Virus record (IMG/VR): IMGVR_UViG_3300027028_000034
Location: 1-48,982 of that record
Source of the DNA: a virus
Strand: one strand, 5' to 3'
Length of the DNA stretch: 48,982 bases
Shown: in pieces, positions 39,182 to 46,336 of the stretch
Position numbering within the stretch: the stretch's first letter is position 1
How the letters are laid out: each line of letters starts with the position of its first letter
Position numbers and translations under genes: made by a program
Notes under the pieces: generated by a model
The model's input: the letters and a program-made list of their open reading frames with translations, nothing else
Told to the model about the DNA's origin: nothing
Databases searched by the model: none

Positions 39182-39889
39182 TCACCTACCCGCTACATAT
39201 ACCTGTTTGCCTGTAATGGCCGCTATTTCACGTTTGAACAGTTCTTCATCAGAATTGTTGTCCGACAAGTGCAATAAGTGAATCTCTTGCACCCGCCGCA
39301 TGTCGTTCGCTCTGATGAATTCCTTCACGTTCTCGAGCGAGAAGTGCGAACGTAGTAATCTATGTTTCATCACCGCCGGCACATGGCCAGCGGCAATATT
39401 TTGATTGAGTATATTAATTGAATAATTGCATTCCACCATGATGTGGGTTAGACCCGTGAACCGATGCTTGATGTAATAGGTGTCTGTCGCAAACAAAAGC
39501 TTGTCACCTGCTGTATTAGCCAAGAGGAACCCCAAGGGCTCCGCTGCGTCATGCTGAACATCAAAGGGTAGAATTGACCAGGTACCAATGGTGAATGGCT
39601 CAAGTGCCGATACACGCCGCACACGATGACTGTCTATCCCTAAAGCATCAGCAGTGCCGGAACTGGTGTATATGTCCACTCCTGCCTTGATCAGATCCTT
39701 AACAGCGACGCTATGGTCTCCATGTTCGTGACTCACAAGGCATCCGGCCAACTCCGACACACGGAAGGCAAGACCGCGCTGAATGTCTTTATAGCGAAGC
39801 CCTGCATCCAGAAGGAGGGGCGTGTGGCCATCCGTGATTCGGTAGGCATTACCCGCGCTACTGGAGCCGAGGGAAGTAATCTCAATCAT
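39182..39889 (-). CDS. MBL-fold metallohydrolase
   Basis: 235 residues. The metal motif SHEHGDHS (H54, H56, D58, H59) and a later LLRSHFSLENVKEF with HLLHLSDNNSDEEL supply the other ligands of a metallo-beta-lactamase fold close to YycJ-type nucleases. Genes of this type often sit immediately beside phage recT genes, and this one overlaps recT by one base, so a nuclease partner for RecT is likely (inference). Confidence 0.85.
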   Translation of the reverse strand: MIEITSLGSSSAGNAYRITDGHTPLLLDAGLRYKDIQRGLAFRVSELAGCLVSHEHGDHSVAVKDLIKAGVDIYTSSGTADALGIDSHRVRRVSALEPFTIGTWSILPFDVQHDAAEPLGFLLANTAGDKLLFATDTYYIKHRFTGLTHIMVECNYSINILNQNIAAGHVPAVMKHRLLRSHFSLENVKEFIRANDMRRVQEIHLLHLSDNNSDEELFKREIAAITGKQVYVAGR

Positions 39890-40920
39890 CAGAATCCGGG
39901 TCCGCCGGATGTATCGTCATCACCGAAAGTCATTTCACGTTGTTCATCACCTGAAGGTTGATCGTCGTTAGGAACATCATCCAGGTGTGGCGGGGTAACA
40001 TCGATTACATCACGATTTGCATTCGCTCTTATCTCTTCTGAAACCTCAGCATCTGACAAGTCGCTCTCTATCTGTTTCAGTCGCAGATAATCGTCATCGA
40101 TCTTCTGACTGTCTATGGTGATATCGTTATGCGCTGCGCGATATACAGTTTTCCATGCCATTTTGTCATGCCAGCCTTCCACCGTTTCCGTACCTACCTT
40201 TTTACCTTTCTCCCATTTGTCTTTCTCGCCTCCCCAGAACTCGGCACTAGCTTTTTCTGGTTTTCTCTTCTCAATCTCTTTGAGCGTCATCATGACCAAC
40301 TTGTTTTTCTCTGGAGTTTTTATGAATGAGTGAAAATAAAATCCCCCAAGGATAGTGCCACGATCAAAAGGATTTTTAATTTCAAACTCATAGCTTTCAT
40401 TCGGGTGATTTGCATCTCTTTTAATTGGTGCAAAGTAATCATTGGAGTAAACCAGTTCAACAGTTACATGGTCCGGAACATCCAAGCCGTATTTCACTGA
40501 TTTGAGTTCAAGGCCCCGGTACCCTTCGATGAAGCCGATATCGTATTTACCTGTATTGTTGTTTTTAAAAGGAATTAAGCTAATATGATTCGGTTGCGCA
40601 GGATCGAAACCAATACGAGCATAAGCAACTACATCGCGTGATAACTTATCCATGTTGACGTTCGCCCAATTCATAGGAACAGGATCACGATACTGGTCAG
40701 ATTTTTTCAGGCGCTTTTCTTCTGCAGTCTTCAATACTGCATCCAAAGCGATGAAGTAATTCTGTGCAAGACGTTTCTGGAAGTTAGTAAGAGCAACTTC
40801 GCCAACGCTTGAACCAAATTCGGAAATGACTTTGGTCATGAAGCGTTCGGACTGTGTCGGCTCTGTTTTAGCAATGGCTTGCTCCCCTGTTTGGGGAGCT
40901 TGTTGGTTTTGTGTAGACAA
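39889..40920 (-). CDS. recT: RecT single-strand annealing protein
   Basis: 343 residues, TTG start with AGGAGGCGATTGAA. It has the RecT family pattern: an N-terminal helical region, the conserved central NHISLIPFKNNNTGKYDIGF then GYRGLELKSVKYGLD, and a C-terminal acidic tail (VIDVTPPHLDDVPNDDQPSG). It anneals complementary single strands during recombination-dependent replication. No RecE/YqaJ-type exonuclease is visible; an MBL-fold protein and a Rad50-like ATPase flank it. Confidence 0.95.
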   Translation of the reverse strand: MSTQNQQAPQTGEQAIAKTEPTQSERFMTKVISEFGSSVGEVALTNFQKRLAQNYFIALDAVLKTAEEKRLKKSDQYRDPVPMNWANVNMDKLSRDVVAYARIGFDPAQPNHISLIPFKNNNTGKYDIGFIEGYRGLELKSVKYGLDVPDHVTVELVYSNDYFAPIKRDANHPNESYEFEIKNPFDRGTILGGFYFHSFIKTPEKNKLVMMTLKEIEKRKPEKASAEFWGGEKDKWEKGKKVGTETVEGWHDKMAWKTVYRAAHNDITIDSQKIDDDYLRLKQIESDLSDAEVSEEIRANANRDVIDVTPPHLDDVPNDDQPSGDEQREMTFGDDDTSGGPGF

Positions 40921-40941
40921 TTCAATCGCCTCCTGAATGTG

Positions 40942-41175
40942 TTAGTCGCAATATGTTCTATTGCAATGAGGGCAACCAGTAATCAGTTCGGAACCCGCTT
41001 TTTCAACCGTTATCCCACTGGTACGAGTACCGCCATTCCAAGTGGGTTTTTCTAGTGGAGCGTAGATGTTCTGATTACAATTCCAGCAACGCCCATTTTG
41101 CGGGGCGAAGTGTGGAGCCTTTTTGTCTTCACAGTATTTTTTCTGTGCTTCAATACTTTTGGGGATGTCATACAT
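40942..41175 (-). CDS. small zinc-ribbon protein
   Basis: 77 residues with two CxxC pairs, CWNC (residues 30-33) and CPHC (68-71), plus surrounding YKC and G residues, typical of a zinc ribbon. Between the ATPase and RecT genes. AGGAGGCGATCTAA precedes the ATG. DNA-binding accessory role is inferred only from the ribbon. Confidence 0.7.
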   Translation of the reverse strand: MYDIPKSIEAQKKYCEDKKAPHFAPQNGRCWNCNQNIYAPLEKPTWNGGTRTSGITVEKAGSELITGCPHCNRTYCD

Positions 41176-43164
41176 TTAGATCGCCTCCTGGATGTTGTGC
41201 TCCAAACGGAGCTTCTTGTCGCCTTCAGATACCACTAAGCGAATCACTTGGGCATCTGTATCGATGAGCTGCGTCACGGCTTCGGCATTGTCTACGAAGA
41301 TCGGGGCTGAGAATCCGTAATGTTGTCCCAGCGTGTTGATGATGTCCAAGCCAACGTTTATCCGAGCAGCGTTGTTCAAACCGCCCTCATAAGGCACACC
41401 GTTGAACAATGTTTTGCAAACGTCCTTCAGACCACCATTGATCTGTTCTTCAAAGAGTCTGAACCGGGCATATTTGAATTTGCTGTTGATCTTGGATTCA
41501 AGAAGCGACACTTTCGTTCGTGTGAACTCTTCTGTGAGGAACAATTCGTGTTCCAGCTTTTCGAACTCTCCGGCGAGCTTCCTCTCTTCCTCTCTCAGCT
41601 CAGTAATCCGTTTTTCAGTAGCCGCTACTGTCGTCAGCTTCGCTTTGTCCGCTTCCAAATCATCAACTTGCGAGCGGATCAGCCTGATCTCGGATTGCAC
41701 TTTGCCAATGGCATCAGCAGAAGAAGAACGAAGTTGCTCAATCTCAGCACGGACTTTTTCTCCATCTCGCTGTATGGATTGATACTTGGTATTGTCTAAT
41801 GGATCAGCAACATTCGTTTGTAAGCTCTGTAGGGTTGCTTCAGCCGCCCTAACTTCTGCCGCCTTCGATGCAATTTCCTCCTGCAGCTTGGCCAACTCGC
41901 CATCAAGTGTCTTCAATGCCTTTTCAAGGTCGTTCTTCTCTGCTGTTGCAAGTTTACCGTCAGCACTTATTGCTTCAAGACGTTTGGATTTATCCAAGTT
42001 AAATGCTTCAAGCGCTTTGTCCTTTGCCGACTGGACTTGATCATCTGGAAGTGCTTGTCCGCATGTAGGGCAGTTGGCATCATGTTCGTGTTCGTGCACC
42101 GGGTATTGGAGACTGTCAAGTGAAGTCCATTCCGCACGCAGCCTTTTAACCTGACTATCTGCACGAACAATCTGTCCTTTATAGCGTTCTTCCTCACGTT
42201 GCCCTGCAGTTAACCGGGATTGTAGTTCAGAAGCTTCACCACGTAATTGCGAAAGCCTTGCTTGCTGCCCACTTACTGCTTGTAATCCATCTGCCTGAAT
42301 CACTTGCTTAATTTCATTCAACTCCGCGTTGATCTCACGCAAGCGGATCTCCTTAGCCGACAATTCACCACCGGATTGAATCCGTTGAAGCTCAGCTGTC
42401 TTGGCATCCACCCTGCCGCGCATCGTTTCGATGTCCTCCTGAAGCAGTTCAGCATCCAAGTCGGACACGTCTGGCATGCTTCGGCGGGCTTCATCGATGC
42501 GAACAGGAATCTTATCCAACTCTTTGTTGATCTCCGAACGCCGAGCCGCGATCACTTTACGATGATCTTCAAGGCTTCGATCACCCAAGATGTCAGTCAA
42601 CGGTGCTAACTGTTCATTGCCTGCAATGATCTCCACATCGGTCATCTCACCACTCACATCCAGGAGCACCCGACGACGAGCTTCCGGCTTCAGAACCTCA
42701 TTGAAATATGAAGGGCTTGTCAGAAGTTTGAAAATGTCCTCACTGATCAGCCCATCGACTTCTGCAGTGTATTGACTGAGTTTGACCGGCACCCCATCAA
42801 CGTAATAATCCGTTGTATGGCCACTGGATTCAGCAATAGCAGCACCGCGTTTCTTGGTGAATTTTTCGTAGTACACCTTTTTGAAAGAACGCCGACGACG
42901 GTCAACCATCAGAACCGCTTCTACTTCATGTTGCAAGCCGTGTTCAGCTACGCGCCCCTGTTCGTCCAGGCCCTTAATTTCAAAGGTCGTCCGATTCTGA
43001 CTGTCCTTATGGAACAATGCCCACAGGAATCCATCGAACAACGTTGTCTTGCCAGTGGCGTTGTCACCGTAAGCAGAAACACTGCGACCGTCAGCTTCCA
43101 ATACAAAATCCCGTAAACCTTTAAAATTACGAAGGGTCAGGGATATCAATGTGATCTGTCTCAT
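41176..43164 (-). CDS. Rad50/SbcC-like AAA ATPase with zinc hook
   Basis: 662 residues. N-terminal Walker A GDNATGKTT (residues 33-41); long coiled-coil arms (about 180-360 and 375-560) flank a CPTC zinc hook near residue 367 (HEHDANCPTCGQALPDD); the C-terminus (about 600-662) has AARINVGLDIINTLG and PIFVDNAEAVTQLI as the D-box/Walker B side. This is the architecture of Rad50/SbcC, shorter than SbcC. It probably organises DNA ends for recombination with RecT. GGAGGTAACCGC precedes the ATG, which overlaps the upstream gene by 4 bases. Confidence 0.88.
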   Translation of the reverse strand: MRQITLISLTLRNFKGLRDFVLEADGRSVSAYGDNATGKTTLFDGFLWALFHKDSQNRTTFEIKGLDEQGRVAEHGLQHEVEAVLMVDRRRRSFKKVYYEKFTKKRGAAIAESSGHTTDYYVDGVPVKLSQYTAEVDGLISEDIFKLLTSPSYFNEVLKPEARRRVLLDVSGEMTDVEIIAGNEQLAPLTDILGDRSLEDHRKVIAARRSEINKELDKIPVRIDEARRSMPDVSDLDAELLQEDIETMRGRVDAKTAELQRIQSGGELSAKEIRLREINAELNEIKQVIQADGLQAVSGQQARLSQLRGEASELQSRLTAGQREEERYKGQIVRADSQVKRLRAEWTSLDSLQYPVHEHEHDANCPTCGQALPDDQVQSAKDKALEAFNLDKSKRLEAISADGKLATAEKNDLEKALKTLDGELAKLQEEIASKAAEVRAAEATLQSLQTNVADPLDNTKYQSIQRDGEKVRAEIEQLRSSSADAIGKVQSEIRLIRSQVDDLEADKAKLTTVAATEKRITELREEERKLAGEFEKLEHELFLTEEFTRTKVSLLESKINSKFKYARFRLFEEQINGGLKDVCKTLFNGVPYEGGLNNAARINVGLDIINTLGQHYGFSAPIFVDNAEAVTQLIDTDAQVIRLVVSEGDKKLRLEHNIQEAI

Positions 43165-43400
43165 GCGGTTACCTCCTCTTGAACCGGAGGAACCGGCTGC
43201 GGATATTTAATCTTGTTAAGATGATCCTTAATCGCATATTCGATCTCAGCAAGTTGCCCATCAGAAGCAACGATCTGAATGCTTCCGAAGCTACCCTTGA
43301 TCTCAAGTGCAGCCGGATTGTAAATGTCAGCTGGGAGCACCTTTGTTTCAGTGTTTTGTTGACTCAAATCGACCGTATATGCCGAATGCGGCTTTGCCAT
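43161..43400 (-). CDS. small phage protein coupled to the Rad50-like ATPase
   Basis: 79 residues, alpha/beta with a proline-rich tail (YPQPVPPVQEEVTA). AAGGAGAGTTGATGTT precedes the ATG. Its 4-base overlap with the ATPase suggests a direct partner, as the small subunits of other phage ATPase/nuclease pairs; it does not resemble Mre11. Confidence 0.65.
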   Translation of the reverse strand: MAKPHSAYTVDLSQQNTETKVLPADIYNPAALEIKGSFGSIQIVASDGQLAEIEYAIKDHLNKIKYPQPVPPVQEEVTA

Positions 43401-43414
43401 AACATCAACTCTCC

Positions 43415-43443
43415 TTGTTTGGGACGGTCACCCATGGTAAGAT
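43415..43443 (+). promoter_or_regulatory. plus-strand promoter with overlapping palindrome
   Basis: TTGTTT (43415-43420), 17-bp spacer, TAAGAT (43438-43443) preceded by TG, an extended -10. The palindrome ACGGTCA (43424-43430) / TGACCGT (43443-43449) covers spacer and -10, so binding of a regulator there would block it. It points against the early genes. Confidence 0.5.
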
Positions 43444-43448
43444 GACCG

Positions 43449-43499
43449 TGTATTTAGTTTTCAATGTTCTGAGATAGCCCGTAGCCGCGGGCTATTTTT
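43449..43499 (+). ncRNA. candidate 50-nt plus-strand small RNA with terminator
   Basis: From the promoter at 43415-43443 an RNA of about 50 nt would end at ATAGCCCG (43474-43481) / CGGGCTAT (43488-43495) and T5. It is antisense to the end of the leader between two leftward genes and has no coding capacity beyond 11 codons. Confidence 0.5.
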
Positions 43500-43740
43500 C
43501 GTTTTCTGGAACAGGTCCATCTTCAGCAATCGTCTTCCAATCAACGATGACTGGGGCATTTTCGATGCTGGCGATCAGTTGTCCATTCTCGTCCAACACA
43601 TGAAACTCGGAATGAACGCGATCGGGATATTCGTCTCCTACCTGTTTGATCTCAATGACCTCGCGGCCTTCTATTTCGGTACCCACTTCAAAAAATCGAG
43701 TGGGATTGCTTACAACAGTAAGCCGATGAATAATTTGCAC
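43492..43740 (-). CDS. small phage protein, unknown function
   Basis: 82 residues, GTG start with GGGAGGATAACAC. Beta-rich (VSNPTRFFEVGTEIEGREVI), acidic C-terminus. No motif. It precedes the recombination cluster. Confidence 0.6.
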   Translation of the reverse strand: MQIIHRLTVVSNPTRFFEVGTEIEGREVIEIKQVGDEYPDRVHSEFHVLDENGQLIASIENAPVIVDWKTIAEDGPVPENEK

Positions 43741-43765
43741 GTGTTATCCTCCCTTCATATGTATT

Positions 43766-43860
43766 GATGCGTCAGCCGCATCTTCCGACGCCGTACGGGA
43801 GTTGGTTATGAAACCGTCCGACGCCGGAAGACAAGGCCGACTTGGCTTGTCTTATTCTTA
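43766..43860. ncRNA. structured intergenic region, candidate RNA with three tandem hairpins
   Basis: A 126-base gap holds GATGCG/CGCATC (43766-43782), an imperfect 16-bp stem TTCCGACGCCGTACGG/CCGTCCGACGCCGGAA (43783-43829) and AAGACAAG/CTTGTCTT (43828-43853) with a U-rich end on the plus strand. Strand uncertain; the last hairpin is oriented like a plus-strand terminator. Confidence 0.4.
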
Positions 43861-43866
43861 TGTGTT

Positions 43867-44103
43867 CTAAATCTCGTCGATTGCTTCAACCGCAAGTGAC
43901 ATATATTCCGTAGGTAGCTCACGAAGGCTTGCGGCAGCATTCTGCCAGCGGTGATAAATCATATCCCGTTCCCGCCAAAGGGCTTCGAAGTCAGTTCCCT
44001 GAACCGATCCATTGAAGGACATAACAGCCGCCGTGTTATCGCGTAGAGCCTTGGCTGATTCCGTATAATTGATGATGATTTGGATGGCCATCTGATTGTT
44101 CAT
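43867..44103 (-). CDS. small phage protein, unknown function
   Basis: 78 residues, helical (MNNQMAIQIIINYTESAKAL...; central FEALWRERDMIYHRWQNAAA). GGGGGAGTCTGT precedes the ATG; its start overlaps the previous stop by 4 bases. No family recognised. Confidence 0.6.
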   Translation of the reverse strand: MNNQMAIQIIINYTESAKALRDNTAAVMSFNGSVQGTDFEALWRERDMIYHRWQNAAASLRELPTEYMSLAVEAIDEI

Positions 44104-44372
44104 ACAGACTCCCCCTTGCGCTTTTGCTCGGGAGACTGTAAAATGTGCAGCACAAGAGACTTTAGTCGAGTTCTCAAACCAAGTGTCCGCCCTGCCAGGC
44201 GGGCATTTTTCATTTCTACTTCCGCGAACCGGATCATCTGATTAAGATACTGCTCCGCTTCATTCATCTTCCCAGGCAACAATTTCTCAGGCTGTTTGCG
44301 AATCAGTTCCAAGTTGTGCTTCGAGTTTCTTCCAGCCTGCAATGCTTCATATGCCAACTGTTCACAAGACAT
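44100..44372 (-). CDS. small phage protein, unknown function
   Basis: 90 residues, helical and basic at the C-terminus (SPEQKRKGESV). GAGGTTGATTGA precedes the ATG. Early gene, coupled to the next by a 4-base overlap. Confidence 0.6.
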   Translation of the reverse strand: MSCEQLAYEALQAGRNSKHNLELIRKQPEKLLPGKMNEAEQYLNQMIRFAEVEMKNARLAGRTLGLRTRLKSLVLHILQSPEQKRKGESV

Positions 44373-44382
44373 TCAATCAACC

Positions 44383-44898
44383 TCATTTCATATATTTTTT
44401 AGCCTTTAGCTCGGCCCGATGCTCTTTCCAGATCCCGAACCAAGAGAACGAATACTCTTTGCACAGTACGGCTGCAAAGTGCGTGAGCGCCGTTATCGCT
44501 TCGACCGTCTCCATCAGAAGCCGCTTCATTATCTGCCGATCAGCTTCGGTGAGCTGGTCGGCCGTCTTATTGATCGGCACCTCGGATGACAGGTCCAAAA
44601 CTTCCTTCATTTCCTCGACCGTTTTAAAAAGTACACTCGCTCTATGTAAATCCACATTGTCTAGCCAGGGAGCAAAAGCGCCGCCTGTGACTTCCCCAGC
44701 TGCAGCAATGTATAACTGACCATCATCGTAATGTTCAGCCGCGCTACGCATCAGTTCTTTCGATGGATTGCGTGTGCCTTTAAGCACCTTTCCAATCTGT
44801 GAGCCATCCATATGAACCGCTTGACCTGCTTTGGCCAATGTATCGCCTGTACGTTTGATTACTTCTTCTAGCGCACCCGAAAAGTGTCCAATTGACAT
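44383..44898 (-). CDS. HTH-like regulator, early region
   Basis: 171 residues. Residues about 1-50 (SGALEEVIKRTGDTLAKAGQ, then DGSQIGKVLKGTRNPSKEL) look like an XRE-type helix-turn-helix; the remainder is helical and unrecognised. AAAGGAGATCTAAACAAA precedes the ATG. It is the second or third early gene and may act as an antirepressor or late-timing regulator (inference). Confidence 0.6.
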   Translation of the reverse strand: MSIGHFSGALEEVIKRTGDTLAKAGQAVHMDGSQIGKVLKGTRNPSKELMRSAAEHYDDGQLYIAAAGEVTGGAFAPWLDNVDLHRASVLFKTVEEMKEVLDLSSEVPINKTADQLTEADRQIMKRLLMETVEAITALTHFAAVLCKEYSFSWFGIWKEHRAELKAKKYMK

Positions 44899-44989
44899 TT
44901 TGTTTAGATCTCCTTTGTCCGATTAGATTAGATGAATTTGGACAGAGGGTTGAAGTAATATTGAGTTGTAAGGTCTTCCCCTGATCCCT

Positions 44990-45235
44990 TCATCGTCCGC
45001 CGGTAGCCGGTAAAGCTCCGGCGGATTTTCTTATTTGCTCAAGGTGAGCTTGGGTTGTTTCCTTCAATGAATTTAGTTCGTCAAACGTAATCTCTTCCGG
45101 ATTGTCAGTATGACGACCGTTATATAACGTTTGCTGGAGTGCTTCATCAGGCTCAATGCCTTGAAGTAAAACTCTTATAGTTGCTCCTGCGACGCATGCA
45201 GCTGGAGAGGATTCGCGATACCAGTGTAGTGGCAT
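44990..45235 (-). CDS. small early phage protein, unknown function
   Basis: 81 residues from the ATG at 45235, whose start overlaps the previous stop as TAATG, with GAGGAGGCACTGCTTA upstream; a longer frame to 45289 lies inside the upstream gene and is rejected. Helical with DELNSLKETTQAHLEQIRKS. Its last codons overlap the plus-strand terminator at 44996-45036. Confidence 0.6.
   Translation of the reverse strand: MPLHWYRESSPAACVAGATIRVLLQGIEPDEALQQTLYNGRHTDNPEEITFDELNSLKETTQAHLEQIRKSAGALPATGGR
44996..45036 (+). terminator. plus-strand intrinsic terminator inside the 3' end of a leftward gene
   Basis: TCCGCCGG (44996-45003) pairs with CCGGCGGA (45018-45025), followed by TTTTCTTATTT. On the minus strand there is no T tract, so it works only for plus-strand RNA. 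I could not find a convincing promoter in the 90-base gap to its left. Confidence 0.45.
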
Positions 45236-45552
45236 TAAGCAGTGCCTCCTCGCTGCTCCCAATAGCCTTTGGCATTGGATTTCACCCACTCAGTGTGTTC
45301 GTCAATCCAAACCATTAATGAGTGAAAAGGTACTCTTGGGTGACCAAACTCTCTGATCACTGGGAAATCCTCTCTGTTCAGGAGCTCTGCCGCTTTCGTA
45401 GCGCCGATCTGTAGCAACTCCATTAACTGCTTCTTGTCCATCAGGGTTGGATGTGTTTGGGAAGAAGCAAATGCTGATTGTTCAATTGCTTTGTGAACGG
45501 CCGACATGATCATTTGTTCCAGTTCACTGGGATTGACTTCGATTTTGAACAT
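45235..45552 (-). CDS. helix-turn-helix (excisionase-like) DNA-binding protein
   Basis: 105 residues from the ATG at 45552 (AAGGAGACTTAGC; the frame to 45687 starts in the cro-like gene). Residues about 40-85 (KKQLMELLQIGATKAAELLN then REFGHPRVPFHSLMVWI) match the winged helix-turn-helix of excisionase/MerR-type DNA-binding domains with a C-terminal dimer helix (WIDEHTEWVKS). It follows the Cro-like gene and an embedded operator, the usual place of an early regulator or excisionase. Confidence 0.72.
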   Translation of the reverse strand: MFKIEVNPSELEQMIMSAVHKAIEQSAFASSQTHPTLMDKKQLMELLQIGATKAAELLNREDFPVIREFGHPRVPFHSLMVWIDEHTEWVKSNAKGYWEQRGGTA

Positions 45553-45574
45553 GCTAAGTCTCCTTTCAGAAGTA

Positions 45575-45802
45575 TTACTTTGCTGTTTTAGCAAAGTTTT
45601 CAGCAAAAAAATTACTAAGATTACATTCAAGTTGTTTTGCCAAAACTGGCAAGTGTACTGCTTTAAAAGAATACTCACCATTTTCATATTTCATATAAGT
45701 CGAAGCATTCTTCATGTCTAGTGAATCAGCCATGTCTTGAAGTGTTTTACCTAATTTCTTGCGTCTTTCTTTTATAAAGTGAAGATTGAATTCCCTAAGC
45801 AT
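45575..45802 (-). CDS. Cro-like XRE-family regulator
   Basis: 75 residues. One XRE helix-turn-helix (HFIKERRKKLGKTLQDMADS, then LDMKNASTYMKYENGEYSFK) covers nearly the whole protein, with no extra domain, as in lytic-phase Cro regulators. Divergent from the repressor across the operator region. GGGAGTGAAGAA precedes the ATG. The last codons contain an operator copy (45578-45596) that regulates the next gene. Confidence 0.8.
   Translation of the reverse strand: MLREFNLHFIKERRKKLGKTLQDMADSLDMKNASTYMKYENGEYSFKAVHLPVLAKQLECNLSNFFAENFAKTAK
45578..45596. promoter_or_regulatory. operator/promoter inside the end of the Cro-like gene
   Basis: CTTTGCTGTTTTAGCAAAG is a near-perfect copy of the divergent-region operator. 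On the minus strand it is followed directly by TAATAC and preceded by AAAACT, the same geometry as the main early promoter (operator as the 17-bp spacer), so it may start transcription of the excisionase-like gene. Confidence 0.55.
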
Positions 45803-45818
45803 TTCTTCACTCCCTCTC

Positions 45819-45954
45819 TTTGCTGATTTAGCAATCTTCTTGTTCCATATATTACATTGCTAAATTAGCAAAGTCAAACTAATTTTTGCCACTTTAGCAA
45901 AATTGTTTTTTCTAAAATAGAAAAATGGTATCATTTAATTGCTGTTTTAGAAAG
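45819..45954. promoter_or_regulatory. divergent operator region (at least five TTTGCT-type palindromes)
   Basis: Copies: TTTGCTGATTTAGCAA (45819-45834), TTGCTAAATTAGCAAA (45857-45872), TTTTGCCACTTTAGCAAAA (45884-45902), TTTTTCTAAAATAGAAAAA (45906-45924, diverged) and TTGCTGTTTTAGAAAG (45939-45954, half-site). They flank the repressor start on one side and the Cro-like start on the other, the expected switch region of a lambdoid lysogeny module. Confidence 0.78.
45849..45877 (-). promoter_or_regulatory. leftward early promoter with operator as spacer
   Basis: Minus-strand TTGACT (plus 45872-45877), 17-bp spacer that is exactly the operator copy 45857-45872, and TAATAT (plus 45849-45854). Repressor binding would cover both hexamers. 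It drives the Cro-like gene and the early leftward genes. Confidence 0.75.
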
Positions 45955-45972
45955 AAAGGGAGTGTTATTCCT

Positions 45973-46302
45973 TTGTCCGTAACAGGAAAACGTATTAAGA
46001 ACTTGCGTGAGGAAAGAGGTTTAAGTCAGCTTGAATTTTCAGAACGTATCGGTATGAGTAATAGTGTTCTATCGAGAATTGAATCTGGAAAACGTCCAAT
46101 AGAAGATAACGAAATCAATATCTTTGCTGATTTTTTTGAAGTATCAGGTGATTATATTTTAGGTCGCTCAATTTCAAAAACTCCTTCAGGTGGTAGTGCT
46201 TACTTGGATGGCGGGAAGAGTTGGACTGAAGAGGAAAAGCAGGTCGCAGATGCAGCAATTCAGGCTTGGAGAGAAATGAAGAAAAAGCAACAGGATAAAT
46301 AA
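45973..46302 (+). CDS. CI-like repressor (XRE family)
   Basis: 109 residues from a TTG at 45973 (GGGAG ten bases upstream; ATG at 45925 would read through the operators). The N-terminal XRE helix-turn-helix is complete (GKRIKNLREERGLSQLEFSE, GMSNSVLSRIESGKR). The short C-terminal helix (SWTEEEKQVADAAIQAWREM) is dimerisation-like; there is no peptidase S24 domain, so it is not RecA-cleaved like CI of lambda. The neighbouring ImmA-like protease is the likely trigger. Promoter: extended -10 TGGTATCAT at 45926-45934 region. It is followed by a membrane protein and the protease on the same strand. Confidence 0.85.
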   Translation: MSVTGKRIKNLREERGLSQLEFSERIGMSNSVLSRIESGKRPIEDNEINIFADFFEVSGDYILGRSISKTPSGGSAYLDGGKSWTEEEKQVADAAIQAWREMKKKQQDK

Positions 46303-46336
46303 TTGCTGGTTAGTAGGATAATTAAGAGGTGAGATT

